In this document: positions 33,671 through 41,762 of the stretch, in pieces
Layout: every line of letters begins with the position of its first letter
How positions within the stretch are numbered: position 1 is the stretch's first letter
DNA from: Nocardioides sp. 1609
GTDB lineage: Bacteria > Actinomycetota > Actinomycetes > Propionibacteriales > Nocardioidaceae
Direction of reading: 5' to 3'
DNA: 64,000 bases
Assembly (NCBI RefSeq): GCF_004522105.1
Contig: NZ_SPUJ01000007.1
Coordinates: forward strand, 62,001-126,000
Made by a program: the position numbers and the translations under genes
Notes under the pieces: generated by a model
Seen by the model: only the letters and a program-made list of their open reading frames with translations
Told to the model about the DNA's origin: nothing
Database searches by the model: none

Positions 33671-34548
33671 CCGCTGGTCGAGCCGCCTCCGGTGGGTCGA
33701 ACCGCCTCCGTTGGGTCGAGCCGCCCCCGCTGGTCGAGCCGCGGGGACGTAGTCACCGCGAGTCGAGACCCCCGCCGTCACAACTCCACACGGGCAAGGT
33801 CTCGACTCGGCTCGCTGACGCTCACCGGCTCGACCAACGGTGGGGCCCTCCGCTGGGTCGAACCGCCTCGGTTGGTCGAGCCACTTCCGCTGGTCGAGCC
33901 GCGGGGACGTAGTCACCGCGAGTCGAGACCCCCGCCGTCACAACCCCACACACGGGCGAGGTCTCGACTCGGCTCGCTGACGCTCACCGGCTCGACCAAT
34001 GGTGGGGCCCCTCCGCTGCTCGAGCCGCCTCCGCTGGTCGAGCCGCGGGGACGTAGTCACCGCGAGTCGAGACCCCCGCCGGCACAACCCCACACACGGG
34101 CAAGGTCTCGACTCGGCTCGCTGACGCTCACCGGCTCGACCAACGGTGCGGCCCCTCCCCTGCTCGAGCCGCCTGCGCTGCTCGAGCCGCCACCGCTGGG
34201 TCGAACCGCCTCCGTTGGTCGAGCCGCGGGGACGACGTCACCGCGAGTCGAGACCCCCGCCGCCACAACCACACACACGGGCGAGGTCTCGACTCGGCTC
34301 GCTGACGCTCACCGGCTCGACCAACGGTGCGGCCCTCCGCTGGTCGAGCCGCGAGGACGAAGTCACCGCGAGTCGAGACCCCCGCCGTCACAACCCCACA
34401 CACAGGCGAGGTCTCGACTCGGCTCGCTGACGCTCACCGGCTCGACCAACGGTGGGGCCCCTCCGCTGCTCGAGCCACCTCCGCCGGGTCGAGCCGCCCC
34501 CGTTGGTCGAGCCGCGGGGACGTAGTCACCGCGAGTCGAGACCCCCGG
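33671..34548. repeat. Composite GGTCTCGACTCG/GGTCGAGCC repeat array 1
   Basis: No gene is supported in this roughly 1-kb gap. Unit A (begins GGTCTCGACTCGGCTCGCTG, ends CGGCTCGACC) starts at 33798, 33960, 34104, 34285 and 34410. Unit B (begins GGTCGAGCCGCGGGGACG, ends CGAGTCGAGACC) starts at 33732, 33892, 34036, 34217, 34342 and 34505. A and B alternate with a combined period of 125-181 bp. The length differences come from a varying number of short CCGCTGGTCGAGCCGC-like pieces. Both units have inverted-repeat ends (GGTCxCGA/TCGAxCC). The same family recurs at 41763, 50169 and 56537. Long open frames across it are by-products of the repeat. Confidence 0.88.
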
Positions 34549-34599
34549 GGCTCGAGCCCACGCGCGGGTCTCGAACACGAGGGAGACGGGGTGCGTCCG

Positions 34600-35454
34600 T
34601 CACGCCTCGTCGGGCACGTAGGCGGGCCCGACCATCATCAGGTCGAACTCGATCGCGCGCAGCGTCGTCCGGTCGCGGTTGACCGGGAACATCCCGGTGG
34701 TCTGGAAGCCGGCGGCCTCGTAGACCTCGAGCATCTCGGCCAGGCGGGGCATGCCGTCGTAGATCGGCACCATCGCGACCTCCGACTGGAGGCCGAGCAG
34801 CTGCTGCACCTTGTCGCCGGCGCCGCGGAAGGTCTCGAGGTCGTAGCCCTGCGTGTCCATCTTGAGGAACGGGCGCGGCTCGTCGAGGCCGGCCATCACG
34901 TCGTCCCAGAGGTCGGCGAGCCGGTGGATCCTGATCTCCTCGACGGTGGTCTTGCCGAGGTTCTCGGCCCAGTCGCGCCCGAACTCGCTCGCCGGCAGCA
35001 GCGAGCTGAGCGGACCCGGGGTCATGTTGATCTCGGCGGTGCCGTCCTCGTCACCGAGCGCGCAGTCGACGACGCGCCAGTCGGGGTCGTCGGCCGAGAG
35101 CTCGCGGAGCCGCTCGACCAGGTGCGCGACCGGCTCGAAGCTGACGATGCGGCCGGTGTAGCCGTTGCGGCGCAGGCTCTTGGCGTACTGGCCCTTGTTG
35201 CCGCCGACGTCGAGGACGACGTTCGCCCCGACCGCCCGGAGCAGCCACGCGGAGTGCTCGCGACCGAGGAACTCGGCGACCGCACGCTCGAAGCGGCCCT
35301 GGCGGGTCCGCGCCGAGCGCGGCTGGTAGACGATGCTCGCCTCCACCTCCGGCGGCCCGAGCTGGCGCACCCGACGCCGGGAACCGGGGCGGACGAGCAG
35401 CCAGGCGTCGTCGTCGACGCGCTGCGGCGTCCAGGTCGCGATGTCCTGATCCAT
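34600..35454 (-). CDS. FkbM family methyltransferase
   Basis: 284 residues with the FkbM SAM-binding motif NVVLDVGGNKGQYAKSLR (about 85-102), FEPVAHLVERL, MNMT-like INMTPG and KMDTQGYDLETFRGA near residue 200. FkbM enzymes usually O-methylate sugars or polyketides; the substrate here is unknown. TAGGGT lies 6 nt before the ATG, indicating leaderless mRNA even though DoxX ends just upstream. Followed by the repeat array. Confidence 0.88.
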   Translation of the reverse strand: MDQDIATWTPQRVDDDAWLLVRPGSRRRVRQLGPPEVEASIVYQPRSARTRQGRFERAVAEFLGREHSAWLLRAVGANVVLDVGGNKGQYAKSLRRNGYTGRIVSFEPVAHLVERLRELSADDPDWRVVDCALGDEDGTAEINMTPGPLSSLLPASEFGRDWAENLGKTTVEEIRIHRLADLWDDVMAGLDEPRPFLKMDTQGYDLETFRGAGDKVQQLLGLQSEVAMVPIYDGMPRLAEMLEVYEAAGFQTTGMFPVNRDRTTLRAIEFDLMMVGPAYVPDEA

Positions 35455-35460
35455 GCGGCC

Positions 35461-35466
35461 ACCCTA
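35461..35466 (-). promoter_or_regulatory. -10 box of the FkbM gene (leaderless)
   Basis: TAGGGT on the minus strand, 6 nt before the ATG at 35454, overlapping the DoxX stop region. Confidence 0.5.
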
Positions 35467-35883
35467 GGGGGGTGGTCTCAGGCGCCGGGCCACGTGGTGG
35501 CGCCGGTCCCAGCCGCCGGTGCACCACAGCGCCCAGACCACGAGCAGCGGCTGGAAGAGGAGCCGCACCACCCGGCCGGTCGTGGTGTCGAGCCCGAAGG
35601 ACGGCGAGCCGTGGACCGCCTGCCACACGTTGCCGGGGAACACGGCGACGAAGAACACCGCGACCACGACGCCCAGGACCGCGAGCCGGTCGCCCCGCAG
35701 CGCCAGCAGCGCCGCGCCCAGCACCAGCTCGACCACGCCCGAGACGAGCACGATCTCCTCGCGCAGCGGCAGGAACGTCGGCACCTGGCCGAGGAACTCC
35801 TCGGCGATCGCGAAGTGCGCGACGCCCGCGACCAGCAGGACGGCCGCGAGCAGCACCCGGGCAGCCGTCCGGACGGCGCTCAC
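35464..35883 (-). CDS. DoxX-like small membrane protein
   Basis: 139 residues, four predicted transmembrane helices (about 7-27, 44-62, 68-88, 105-125), with FAIAEEFLGQVPTFLP and FPGNVWQAVHG typical of DoxX-like proteins. Function unknown; relatives are linked to redox or envelope processes. GTG 35883 overlaps the VanZ-RDD stop. Confidence 0.8.
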   Translation of the reverse strand: MSAVRTAARVLLAAVLLVAGVAHFAIAEEFLGQVPTFLPLREEIVLVSGVVELVLGAALLALRGDRLAVLGVVVAVFFVAVFPGNVWQAVHGSPSFGLDTTTGRVVRLLFQPLLVVWALWCTGGWDRRHHVARRLRPPP

Positions 35884-36956
35884 CGCCGCACCTCGCGCTC
35901 GAGCGCCTCCTCGGTGGCGATCCGCAGGTCGAGCCCGGCGACCACGTGGCTCAGCCCGCGGTGCTGCTCGGTGCGCCAGGCCGCGGCGACCTGGGCCACC
36001 GCGAGCAGCCCCAGCCCGACGAGGGCCGCGACGGCCCAGCCGCCACCGGCCACCAGCACCGCCGCCAGAGCGAACGCCGGGGTGGCGCCGGCGGCGAGCT
36101 TGACCAGCCGCCGGGGGTACGGCGACCCGTCGGCGCGGCCCGCGGGCGGCACCGCCCGGACCGCGACCACGTGCTCGCCGATCGTCCGACCCACCGCGAG
36201 CACCGAGACCGCCTGGACGACGTACGGGACGCCGATCAGCACGACGGTGCGGACCCCGGCGTCGTGGTCACCGGATCCGTGCACGGTGATGCCGCGGTAG
36301 ACCGCCGCGGCCGCGCCGCCGAGGAGCACCGAGAAGATGACGTCGCTCGCGAGCCCGACCAGCCGGCGACCGAGGCTGACCGTGCTCGGCAGGGGCGGGG
36401 TGGTGTCGTCGCGACGGTCGAGGACGACGTACGAGAGCAGCGAGCCGCACACCGCGCCGAGGGTGTTGACGATGAGGTCGTCGACGTCGAAGAGCCGGTA
36501 GGGGCAGTCGTAGAGGTGCCAGACGCCGGTGTCCTGGGTGACCTCGATGAGCAGCGACGTCGCGAGGCCGACCAGGGCCGCGGTGACGACGCCGCGCCGC
36601 ACGATGACGCGCAGGTAGTAGCCCAACGGCACGAAGAGCAGCACGTTGAGCGCGACCTGGCCGACCTGGAAGGTGTGGTCGGCGGCGCCGACGTCGGTCC
36701 AGATCCTGCTGATCGACCCGAGCGGCTCGAGCTGGCGTCCCAGGCACCGGTAGCTGTCGGCGGCCGGCATCGGCAGCAGCGTGTAGGTCCACAGCGAGAG
36801 CCCGTAGACCGCGCCGGACAGCAGCACCGCGAGGTCCTTCGGCTGCAGCTTGCCGTCGAGCCGGTACTGGTACGCCGCGGTCGGCACCAGCAGCACGACC
36901 GCCACCACCGACCCGAGCACGATCGCCACGAGTGCGTTGGTCGCCTGGTCCCCCAC
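35880..36956 (-). CDS. VanZ-RDD fusion membrane protein
   Basis: 358 residues. N-terminal VanZ-like domain (about 10-180): QVALNVLLFVPLGYYLR, ATSLLIEVTQDTGVW and DVDDLIVNTLGAVCGSLL are diagnostic. C-terminal RDD domain (about 200-320): RRLVGLASDVIFSVLLGG, GRTIGEHVVAVRAV. About eight to nine helices in total. VanZ relates to glycopeptide (teicoplanin) tolerance in enterococci; environmental homologues have unknown roles. GTG 36956 is favoured by TAGGGT 7 nt upstream and by the EEP gene end just beyond. Confidence 0.83.
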   Translation of the reverse strand: MGDQATNALVAIVLGSVVAVVLLVPTAAYQYRLDGKLQPKDLAVLLSGAVYGLSLWTYTLLPMPAADSYRCLGRQLEPLGSISRIWTDVGAADHTFQVGQVALNVLLFVPLGYYLRVIVRRGVVTAALVGLATSLLIEVTQDTGVWHLYDCPYRLFDVDDLIVNTLGAVCGSLLSYVVLDRRDDTTPPLPSTVSLGRRLVGLASDVIFSVLLGGAAAAVYRGITVHGSGDHDAGVRTVVLIGVPYVVQAVSVLAVGRTIGEHVVAVRAVPPAGRADGSPYPRRLVKLAAGATPAFALAAVLVAGGGWAVAALVGLGLLAVAQVAAAWRTEQHRGLSHVVAGLDLRIATEEALEREVRR

Positions 36957-36963
36957 CGGCCGA

Positions 36964-36969
36964 ACCCTA
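36964..36969 (-). promoter_or_regulatory. -10 box of the vanZ-RDD gene (leaderless)
   Basis: TAGGGT on the minus strand, 7 nt before GTG 36956. Confidence 0.4.
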
Positions 36970-37854
36970 CGGCCGCAACCGGGCCACCGTCGCGACCACG
37001 AAGGGGTGGTCGGACACCTTCTCCTCGCGCGCCGAGGCATCGGAGTGGTAGCCGTTGAACTCGACGCCGGCGCCGAGGACCCAGTCGATCGCGGCGTCGC
37101 CGGGCGGGCGGCAGGTCCCGCGCCGGTGCGACCCGCCGTTGGCCGCGACCAGGAGGCCGCCCTCCGCCAGGGCGCAGAAGGCCTCCTCCTCGGCGTTCAG
37201 GTCGCCGACGAGCAGCACCGCGCGGCCCTTCGCGCGCTCGGCCTCGACGAACGCGCGCTCGCGGGCCATCGCCTCGGCCCGGTTGTCGCCGGCCTCGCCG
37301 CGCACGTCGGCGGGGTTGTGCACGTTGACCACGGTGACGACGTCGCCGGTCGACCGCACCCGCAGCACGACGACCGGCATCTCGCGCAGGTTGTCGTAGA
37401 AGTACGGGATGGTGAGCGTCGTCCGCTCCAGCACCGCGAGCCTCGAGCGCCGCCACACCACCGCGTTGTCGAGGTCGCCGAAGTAGCCGAACCGGTCGCC
37501 CAGCCGCCGCTGCAGCACCGCAGACTGCCGCGCCTGCAGCTCCTGGAGGCCGAGGACGTCGGGCCGGAAGGTCCGGATCCGCTCCAGCATGCCGCCGATC
37601 CGCTCCGCCGCCGGCGGGTAGTACTCGGCCGCCCCACCCCCCGGCGAGGTGTGGCTGGCGCCCAGCACGTTGAACGTCGCCACGGTGAGCAGCCGTCGCT
37701 GCGGCAGGTCCGCGGCGTCCGGGCCCGCCGTCGTCGGCTCGGCCCCGCCGCCGTCCGGTGGCTCCTCGCCCCCGCCGTCGCACCCGGCGAGCAGCAGCAC
37801 GGCCGCCACGACCGACGCCACCGTCCGCCTCAGCCCGCCCCGCCGTCCCGTCAC
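36967..37854 (-). CDS. Exported EEP-superfamily lipoprotein (nuclease/phosphatase)
   Basis: 295 residues. Lipobox LLAGC follows a basic hydrophobic signal, then a Gly/Glu/Pro-rich linker. The endonuclease/exonuclease/phosphatase fold has intact catalytic motifs: TFNVLG, LGLQELQ, VGDLNAEEE and SDHPFVV. Surface-anchored metal-dependent phosphodiesterase; targets could be extracellular DNA or phospholipids. GTG 37854 has TAGGTT 6 nt upstream. Same strand and close spacing with VanZ-RDD, DoxX and FkbM. Confidence 0.85.
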   Translation of the reverse strand: MTGRRGGLRRTVASVVAAVLLLAGCDGGGEEPPDGGGAEPTTAGPDAADLPQRRLLTVATFNVLGASHTSPGGGAAEYYPPAAERIGGMLERIRTFRPDVLGLQELQARQSAVLQRRLGDRFGYFGDLDNAVVWRRSRLAVLERTTLTIPYFYDNLREMPVVVLRVRSTGDVVTVVNVHNPADVRGEAGDNRAEAMARERAFVEAERAKGRAVLLVGDLNAEEEAFCALAEGGLLVAANGGSHRRGTCRPPGDAAIDWVLGAGVEFNGYHSDASAREEKVSDHPFVVATVARLRP

Positions 37855-37860
37855 CCGGGC

Positions 37861-37866
37861 AACCTA
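37861..37866 (-). promoter_or_regulatory. -10 box of the EEP lipoprotein gene (leaderless)
   Basis: TAGGTT on the minus strand, 6 nt before GTG 37854. Confidence 0.5.
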
Positions 37867-37900
37867 CGTGAGGGCTGCGCCGTGGACCGGGGACCCGGTC

Positions 37901-37994
37901 CGGGATTTCCCCGGTCGACCGGGGAAGTCTGAACCTGGGGGCCGATATCCCGGCCGACAAGTTCAGGGATCCCCGGTCGACCGGGGAAATCCCG
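37901..37994. repeat. 94-bp palindrome with nested palindromes
   Basis: Outer arms beginning CGGGATTTCCCCGGTCGACC and complement, each containing the self-complementary CCCCGGTCGACCGGGG. The inner part (TGAAC...GTTCA, GCCGATATCCCGGCC) is also symmetric. It sits at the 3' side of the histidine phosphatase gene and upstream of the EEP gene: likely terminator and/or repeat element. Confidence 0.8.
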
Positions 37995-38020
37995 CCCGCC
38001 AGGATCCGCCACGCCGACAC

Positions 38021-38734
38021 TCAGCGGTAGGTCAGCAGGCCGCCGTCGAGGTGGGGGTGCTCGTTGAAGGTGAGCAACCGCGGACCCGAGGAGCCGACGA
38101 CGACGCGGGTGATCGAGGTGTTGACCGTGACGGTGTTGAAGCGCTGCCACAGGCGGGCAGCCGTAGGCGGGTCGGCGTCGGGGTCGACCAGGGCGGCGCA
38201 GGCGACGGCGATCGCACCGCCCGAGGTCACCACCACCGTCGTCCGACCGGAGCCGGACGTCGCCGCGGCGCGGTCGAGCGCGCCGCGGACGCGGCCGACG
38301 AAGCCGGCGTAGGTCTCGTCGTAGCTGCCGTCGCCGGCGGCCCAGCGCTCCGTCGCCCGCTCGAACAACCGCTGGAAGGCCCGGCGATCGTGCCGGACGT
38401 CGCCCTCCACCTCGTAGGCGCCGGGGGCGCCGGGGGCGCCGGGGGCGCCGGGGGTGCCGAGGAACCCGGCGATGATGCCGAGGTGGTCGAACTCGTTCCA
38501 GGCGGGGTCCTCGACGACGTCGGCGGCGGTCCAGCCGGCCCGCTCGCTCATCGCCCCGAGGGTCTCGCGGTGGCGCCGCATGTCGCCGCGCACCAGCGCG
38601 GTCGGGGCCGCCTCGTGCTCGGCGAACCAGCCGCCGAGCCGGCGTCCCTGCTCCCACCCGTTCTCGGAGAGGACGTCGTAGTCGTCGGTGCCGAACGACG
38701 CCTGGCCGTGACGCACCAGCAGGACGACGCCCAT
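38021..38734 (-). CDS. Histidine phosphatase family protein
   Basis: 237 residues, RHG motif at the N-terminus (LLVRHGQASFG) with phospho-accepting His9. DMRRHRETL and TSGGAIAVACAAL supply the other arginine and the second histidine region; the usual SHG is altered to SGG. A (GAP)n loop is encoded by four exact 9-bp repeats at 38417-38452. Start overlaps the kinase stop (TGATG). A phosphatase behind a hydroxyacyl-kinase/dehydrogenase pair may recycle a phospho-intermediate, but this is inference. Confidence 0.85.
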   Translation of the reverse strand: MGVVLLVRHGQASFGTDDYDVLSENGWEQGRRLGGWFAEHEAAPTALVRGDMRRHRETLGAMSERAGWTAADVVEDPAWNEFDHLGIIAGFLGTPGAPGAPGAPGAYEVEGDVRHDRRAFQRLFERATERWAAGDGSYDETYAGFVGRVRGALDRAAATSGSGRTTVVVTSGGAIAVACAALVDPDADPPTAARLWQRFNTVTVNTSITRVVVGSSGPRLLTFNEHPHLDGGLLTYR

Positions 38735-39813
38735 CAGGCCGCCCCGTCCGACGCCGAGCCGACCAGCGACCGGCAGCGACCCTCGAGGTAGGCGACGGCG
38801 CCGCCGAGGTGGGCGAACGCCTCGTTGGTCGTCTGCCGGTGCACGTAGCGGTACCAGATCTGCTGGATGATCACGGCGAGCCGGAAGAGGCCGAACACCT
38901 CGTAGAAGCGCCACTGCCCGGCGTCGACGTCGCGGCCGGTGCGCTCGGCGTACGCGGCGACGACCTCGGCGCGCGTCCACATGCCGGGGGCGGCGGTGGG
39001 CTGGCGGCGGAACATCTGGAAGACCTCGTCGTCGTCGGCCTGCACCCAGTAGGCGAGCGCGCCGCCGAGGTCCATCAGCGGGTCGCCGACGGTCGCCATC
39101 TCCCAGTCGAGGACGCCGACGACGGCGAGCGAGTCCTGGTCGAGGACCAGGTTGTCGAGGCGGAAGTCGTTGTGGACCAGGACCTGGCCGACGTCGCGCG
39201 GCTGACGCTCGTCGAGCCAGGCGACGACCGAGCCCCAGTCGCCGGTGTCGTCGGTGCGGGCGTCGGCGAACCGCCTCGTCCAGCCGCCGACCTGGCGCGC
39301 GACGTACCCGTCGCCCCTGCTCAACGCGGCCAGCGCGGGGACGGCGGCGACGTCGACGTCGTGCAGCGCGACCAGGACGTCGAGCGCGTCGCCACAGAGG
39401 GCCGAGGCGGCGGCCGGCGTCACCTCCACCTGGAAGTCCTTGCGCGGGATGAGTCCGTCGACCTTCTCCATCACGTAGAACTCCGAGCCGATCACGGCGG
39501 GGTCGGTGCAGAGCCCGACCATCGCCGGCACGAACGGGAAGACCGGCGCCAGCGCCTGCTGGACGTCGTGCTCGCGACCCATGTCGTGCGCGCCGCGGGC
39601 CTTCGCCCCGGCGGGCGGACGACGCAGGATCAGGTCCGGCGCGCCGGCCGCGTCGTCGTACCGCAGCAGGTAGGTGAGGTTGGACGCGCCGCCGGCGAAC
39701 TGCCGCACCTCCGCGATCGGGCCGCGACCGATCCAGGCCGCCACCGCGTCGACGTCGAAGGCGTCCTCGTCACGGACCGGCCTGGCCGGGTTGCCGTCGA
39801 CCGGTCCCGTCAC
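38734..39813 (-). CDS. APH-type kinase of the ACAD10/LvaA class
   Basis: 359 residues, aminoglycoside phosphotransferase fold: RQFAGGASNLTYLLR nucleotide loop, RRPPAGAKARGAHDMGREH, Brenner-like LVHNDFRLDNLVLD and metal motif GVLDWEMATVGDPLMDLGG. These sequences match kinases paired with acyl-CoA dehydrogenases (ACAD10/11 N-domain, LvaA), which phosphorylate 4-hydroxyacyl-CoA, rather than antibiotic-resistance enzymes. Translationally coupled to the acyl-CoA dehydrogenase upstream (GTGA overlap), which supports the assignment. Confidence 0.87.
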   Translation of the reverse strand: MTGPVDGNPARPVRDEDAFDVDAVAAWIGRGPIAEVRQFAGGASNLTYLLRYDDAAGAPDLILRRPPAGAKARGAHDMGREHDVQQALAPVFPFVPAMVGLCTDPAVIGSEFYVMEKVDGLIPRKDFQVEVTPAAASALCGDALDVLVALHDVDVAAVPALAALSRGDGYVARQVGGWTRRFADARTDDTGDWGSVVAWLDERQPRDVGQVLVHNDFRLDNLVLDQDSLAVVGVLDWEMATVGDPLMDLGGALAYWVQADDDEVFQMFRRQPTAAPGMWTRAEVVAAYAERTGRDVDAGQWRFYEVFGLFRLAVIIQQIWYRYVHRQTTNEAFAHLGGAVAYLEGRCRSLVGSASDGAA

Positions 39814-41075
39814 CGGCTGGCCCCGTGCTTGCCGAGCTCGAGGCGCGCGACGACGCCGCGGTGCACCTCGTCGGGTCCGTCGGCCAGGCGCAGCGAGCGC
39901 GCCGCCGTCCAGGCCCCGGCCAGCGGGTGGTCGTCGGAGAGCCCGCCGCCGCCGTGCAGCTGGATCGCCATGTCGATGACCTCCTGCGCCATCCGGGGGG
40001 CGGCCACCTTGATCTGCGCGACCTCGCTGAGCGCGTCGAGCGGGCCGCCCCGGTCGAGCTTCCACGCGGCGTGCAGCACGAGGAGGCGCGTCGAGTCGAT
40101 GGCGATCCGGGCCTCGGCGATCCGCTCGCGGTTGCCGCCGAGGTTCGCGAGCGGCTTGCCGAACGCCGTCCGCTCCAGCGAGCGGCGGCAGGCCAGCTCG
40201 AGCGCCTTCTCGGCGAGCCCGATCAGACGCATGCAGTGGTGCACGCGGCCGGGGCCGAGCCGACCCTGGGCGATCGAGAACGCCTCGCCCGGCCCGCCGA
40301 TGATGTTGGCCAGCGGCACCCGCACGTCGGTGAAGGAGACCTCGCCGTGGCCGAGCGGCTCGTCGTGGAAGCCCATCGTCGACAGCATCCGCTCGATCGT
40401 CACGCCGGGGGCGTCGCGCGGGACGAGCACCATCGAGTGCCGGTGGTGCCGGTCGGCGTCGGGATCGGTCAGGCCCATGAACACGAAGATCCGGCAGTCG
40501 GGGTGCCCGACCCCGGTCGACCACCACTTGCGGCCGTTGATGACGACCTCGTCGCCGTCGACGACGGCGGTGGCCTCCATCGTGGTGGCGTCGGAGGACG
40601 CGACGCCCGGCTCGGTCATCGTGAACGCCGACCGGATCCGGCCCTCGAGCAGCGGCTCGAGCCACTCGGCGCGCTGCGCGTCGGTGCCGTAGCGCAGCAG
40701 CACCTCCATGTTGCCGGTGTCGGGGGCGTTGCAGTTGAGGACGATCGGCGCGATCGCCGACCGGCCGGTGAGCTCGGCGATCGGCGCGTAGTCGACGTTC
40801 GTGAGGCCCTCGCCGCCGTCGGTGCCGAACCGGACGGCGTACTCGCCGGCGTGCTCGCGGGGCAGGAAGAGGTTCCACAGCCCGCGCTCGCGTGCCTTCG
40901 CCTTCAGCTCCTCCAGCACGGGCAGGGGCTCCCACGGGCTGCCCAGCGAGGGGTCGAGCCGCCGGGCGGCGAGCTCACGGTGGTAGTCGACCTCGACCGG
41001 CTCCACCTCCTCGGCGAGGAACGCGCGGACGCGCTCGGTGAGGTCGGCGGCACGGGGCGAGGGGGCGAAGTCCAC
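39810..41075 (-). CDS. Acyl-CoA dehydrogenase of the ACAD10/11 class
   Basis: 421 residues, about 30 longer than standard dehydrogenases, with the class signature LADGPDEVHRGVVARLEL near the C-terminus and HGGGGLSDDHPL where catalytic Glu would sit in classical members. Also FTMTEPGVASSDATTM, NGRKWWSTG, AFGKPLANLGG. In ACAD11/LvaC-type enzymes a kinase partner phosphorylates the 4-hydroxy group and this domain removes phosphate to give an enoyl-CoA. Start at GTG 41075 is preferred because TACCGT lies 7 nt upstream (leaderless); GTG 41084 is the alternative. Confidence 0.87.
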   Translation of the reverse strand: MDFAPSPRAADLTERVRAFLAEEVEPVEVDYHRELAARRLDPSLGSPWEPLPVLEELKAKARERGLWNLFLPREHAGEYAVRFGTDGGEGLTNVDYAPIAELTGRSAIAPIVLNCNAPDTGNMEVLLRYGTDAQRAEWLEPLLEGRIRSAFTMTEPGVASSDATTMEATAVVDGDEVVINGRKWWSTGVGHPDCRIFVFMGLTDPDADRHHRHSMVLVPRDAPGVTIERMLSTMGFHDEPLGHGEVSFTDVRVPLANIIGGPGEAFSIAQGRLGPGRVHHCMRLIGLAEKALELACRRSLERTAFGKPLANLGGNRERIAEARIAIDSTRLLVLHAAWKLDRGGPLDALSEVAQIKVAAPRMAQEVIDMAIQLHGGGGLSDDHPLAGAWTAARSLRLADGPDEVHRGVVARLELGKHGASR

Positions 41076-41082
41076 GTCCGGC

Positions 41083-41088
41083 ACGGTA
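41083..41088 (-). promoter_or_regulatory. -10 box of the ACAD/kinase operon (leaderless)
   Basis: TACCGT on the minus strand, 7 nt before GTG 41075. It lies at the edge of the divergent lipoprotein promoter region. Confidence 0.4.
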
Positions 41089-41123
41089 ACGGGCGGCGCC
41101 CCGTCACGGGAGGCCCCCGTGGG

Positions 41124-41696
41124 ATGATCGGCCCCGTGCGCACCGCTCGTCGTCCCGCCGCTGCCAGGGCGTCGGCGCTCCCGAGGCTCGCAGCGCTCGC
41201 CGGGGTCGCGACGCTCGTGCTGGGCGGGTGCGACGCCGACCTCCACCAGACCGACGACCACCCCGCCCAGCCGGACGTCGTCCGCGCCGGGCTCGTCGAC
41301 CTGTACGCCGGCGACGAGGTCGCCTCCGCCGACGTCCTCGCCGAGGCCGGGTGCTTCGCCGACGCGCTGCTCGACGTCGTCAGCCTCGACGACCTGGTCG
41401 CCGCCGAGGTCGTCGACGACAAGGGTCAGGTCGTCGAGACGCTGCCGGTGCTCGACGTCGACGTCGCCGGCGCGTGGGTCGAGGCCTACACCGGGTGCGT
41501 GGACTACCGCGTCGCCGCCGCCCGCGGCGCGGGCCGCGCCGGAGACCTGGACGCCGCCGCCTTCCTGCGCTGCTTCGACGCCGCCGTCCCGCCCGACGAC
41601 GTGCCCGCCGCGCTGGTCGACACCCTCACCGGCCGCTCCGACAGCGCGGCCGCCGCCGCGCTCCTCGGCGCCCAGGAGCGCTGCACCACCGCCTGA
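41124..41696 (+). CDS. Hypothetical lipoprotein
   Basis: 190 residues. Arg-rich start, hydrophobic segment and lipobox LVLGGC (Cys36), then an acidic Ala/Asp/Val-rich domain with four to five further cysteines (EAGCFADALL, YTGCVDYR, FLRCFDA, QERCTTA), perhaps two disulfides. Family not recognised. ATG 41124 has GGGAGG 10 nt upstream; GTG 41136 is an alternative. Divergent from the acyl-CoA dehydrogenase; followed by the second repeat array. Confidence 0.7.
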   Translation: MIGPVRTARRPAAARASALPRLAALAGVATLVLGGCDADLHQTDDHPAQPDVVRAGLVDLYAGDEVASADVLAEAGCFADALLDVVSLDDLVAAEVVDDKGQVVETLPVLDVDVAGAWVEAYTGCVDYRVAAARGAGRAGDLDAAAFLRCFDAAVPPDDVPAALVDTLTGRSDSAAAAALLGAQERCTTA

Positions 41697-41762
41697 GGCC
41701 ACCGTGGTCCGGACAGCGAGGCAACCGCTGGTCGGGCCGGGTCAGGACCCCCACCCTACCGA

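Noticed and set aside
32870..34525. A long plus-strand protein with repeated RLGSLTLTGSTNG-type segments
   Set aside because: It reads through the repeat array and over the TetR gene on the opposite strand, with no Shine-Dalgarno. It reflects the repeat, not a gene.
33671..34548. Insertion sequence or integron
   Set aside because: No transposase or integrase ORF, no target-site duplication recognised; the array is made only of short repeats.
38734..39813. Aminoglycoside resistance gene
   Set aside because: The fold is APH-like but motifs and coupling to an ACAD10/11-class dehydrogenase fit a metabolic kinase.
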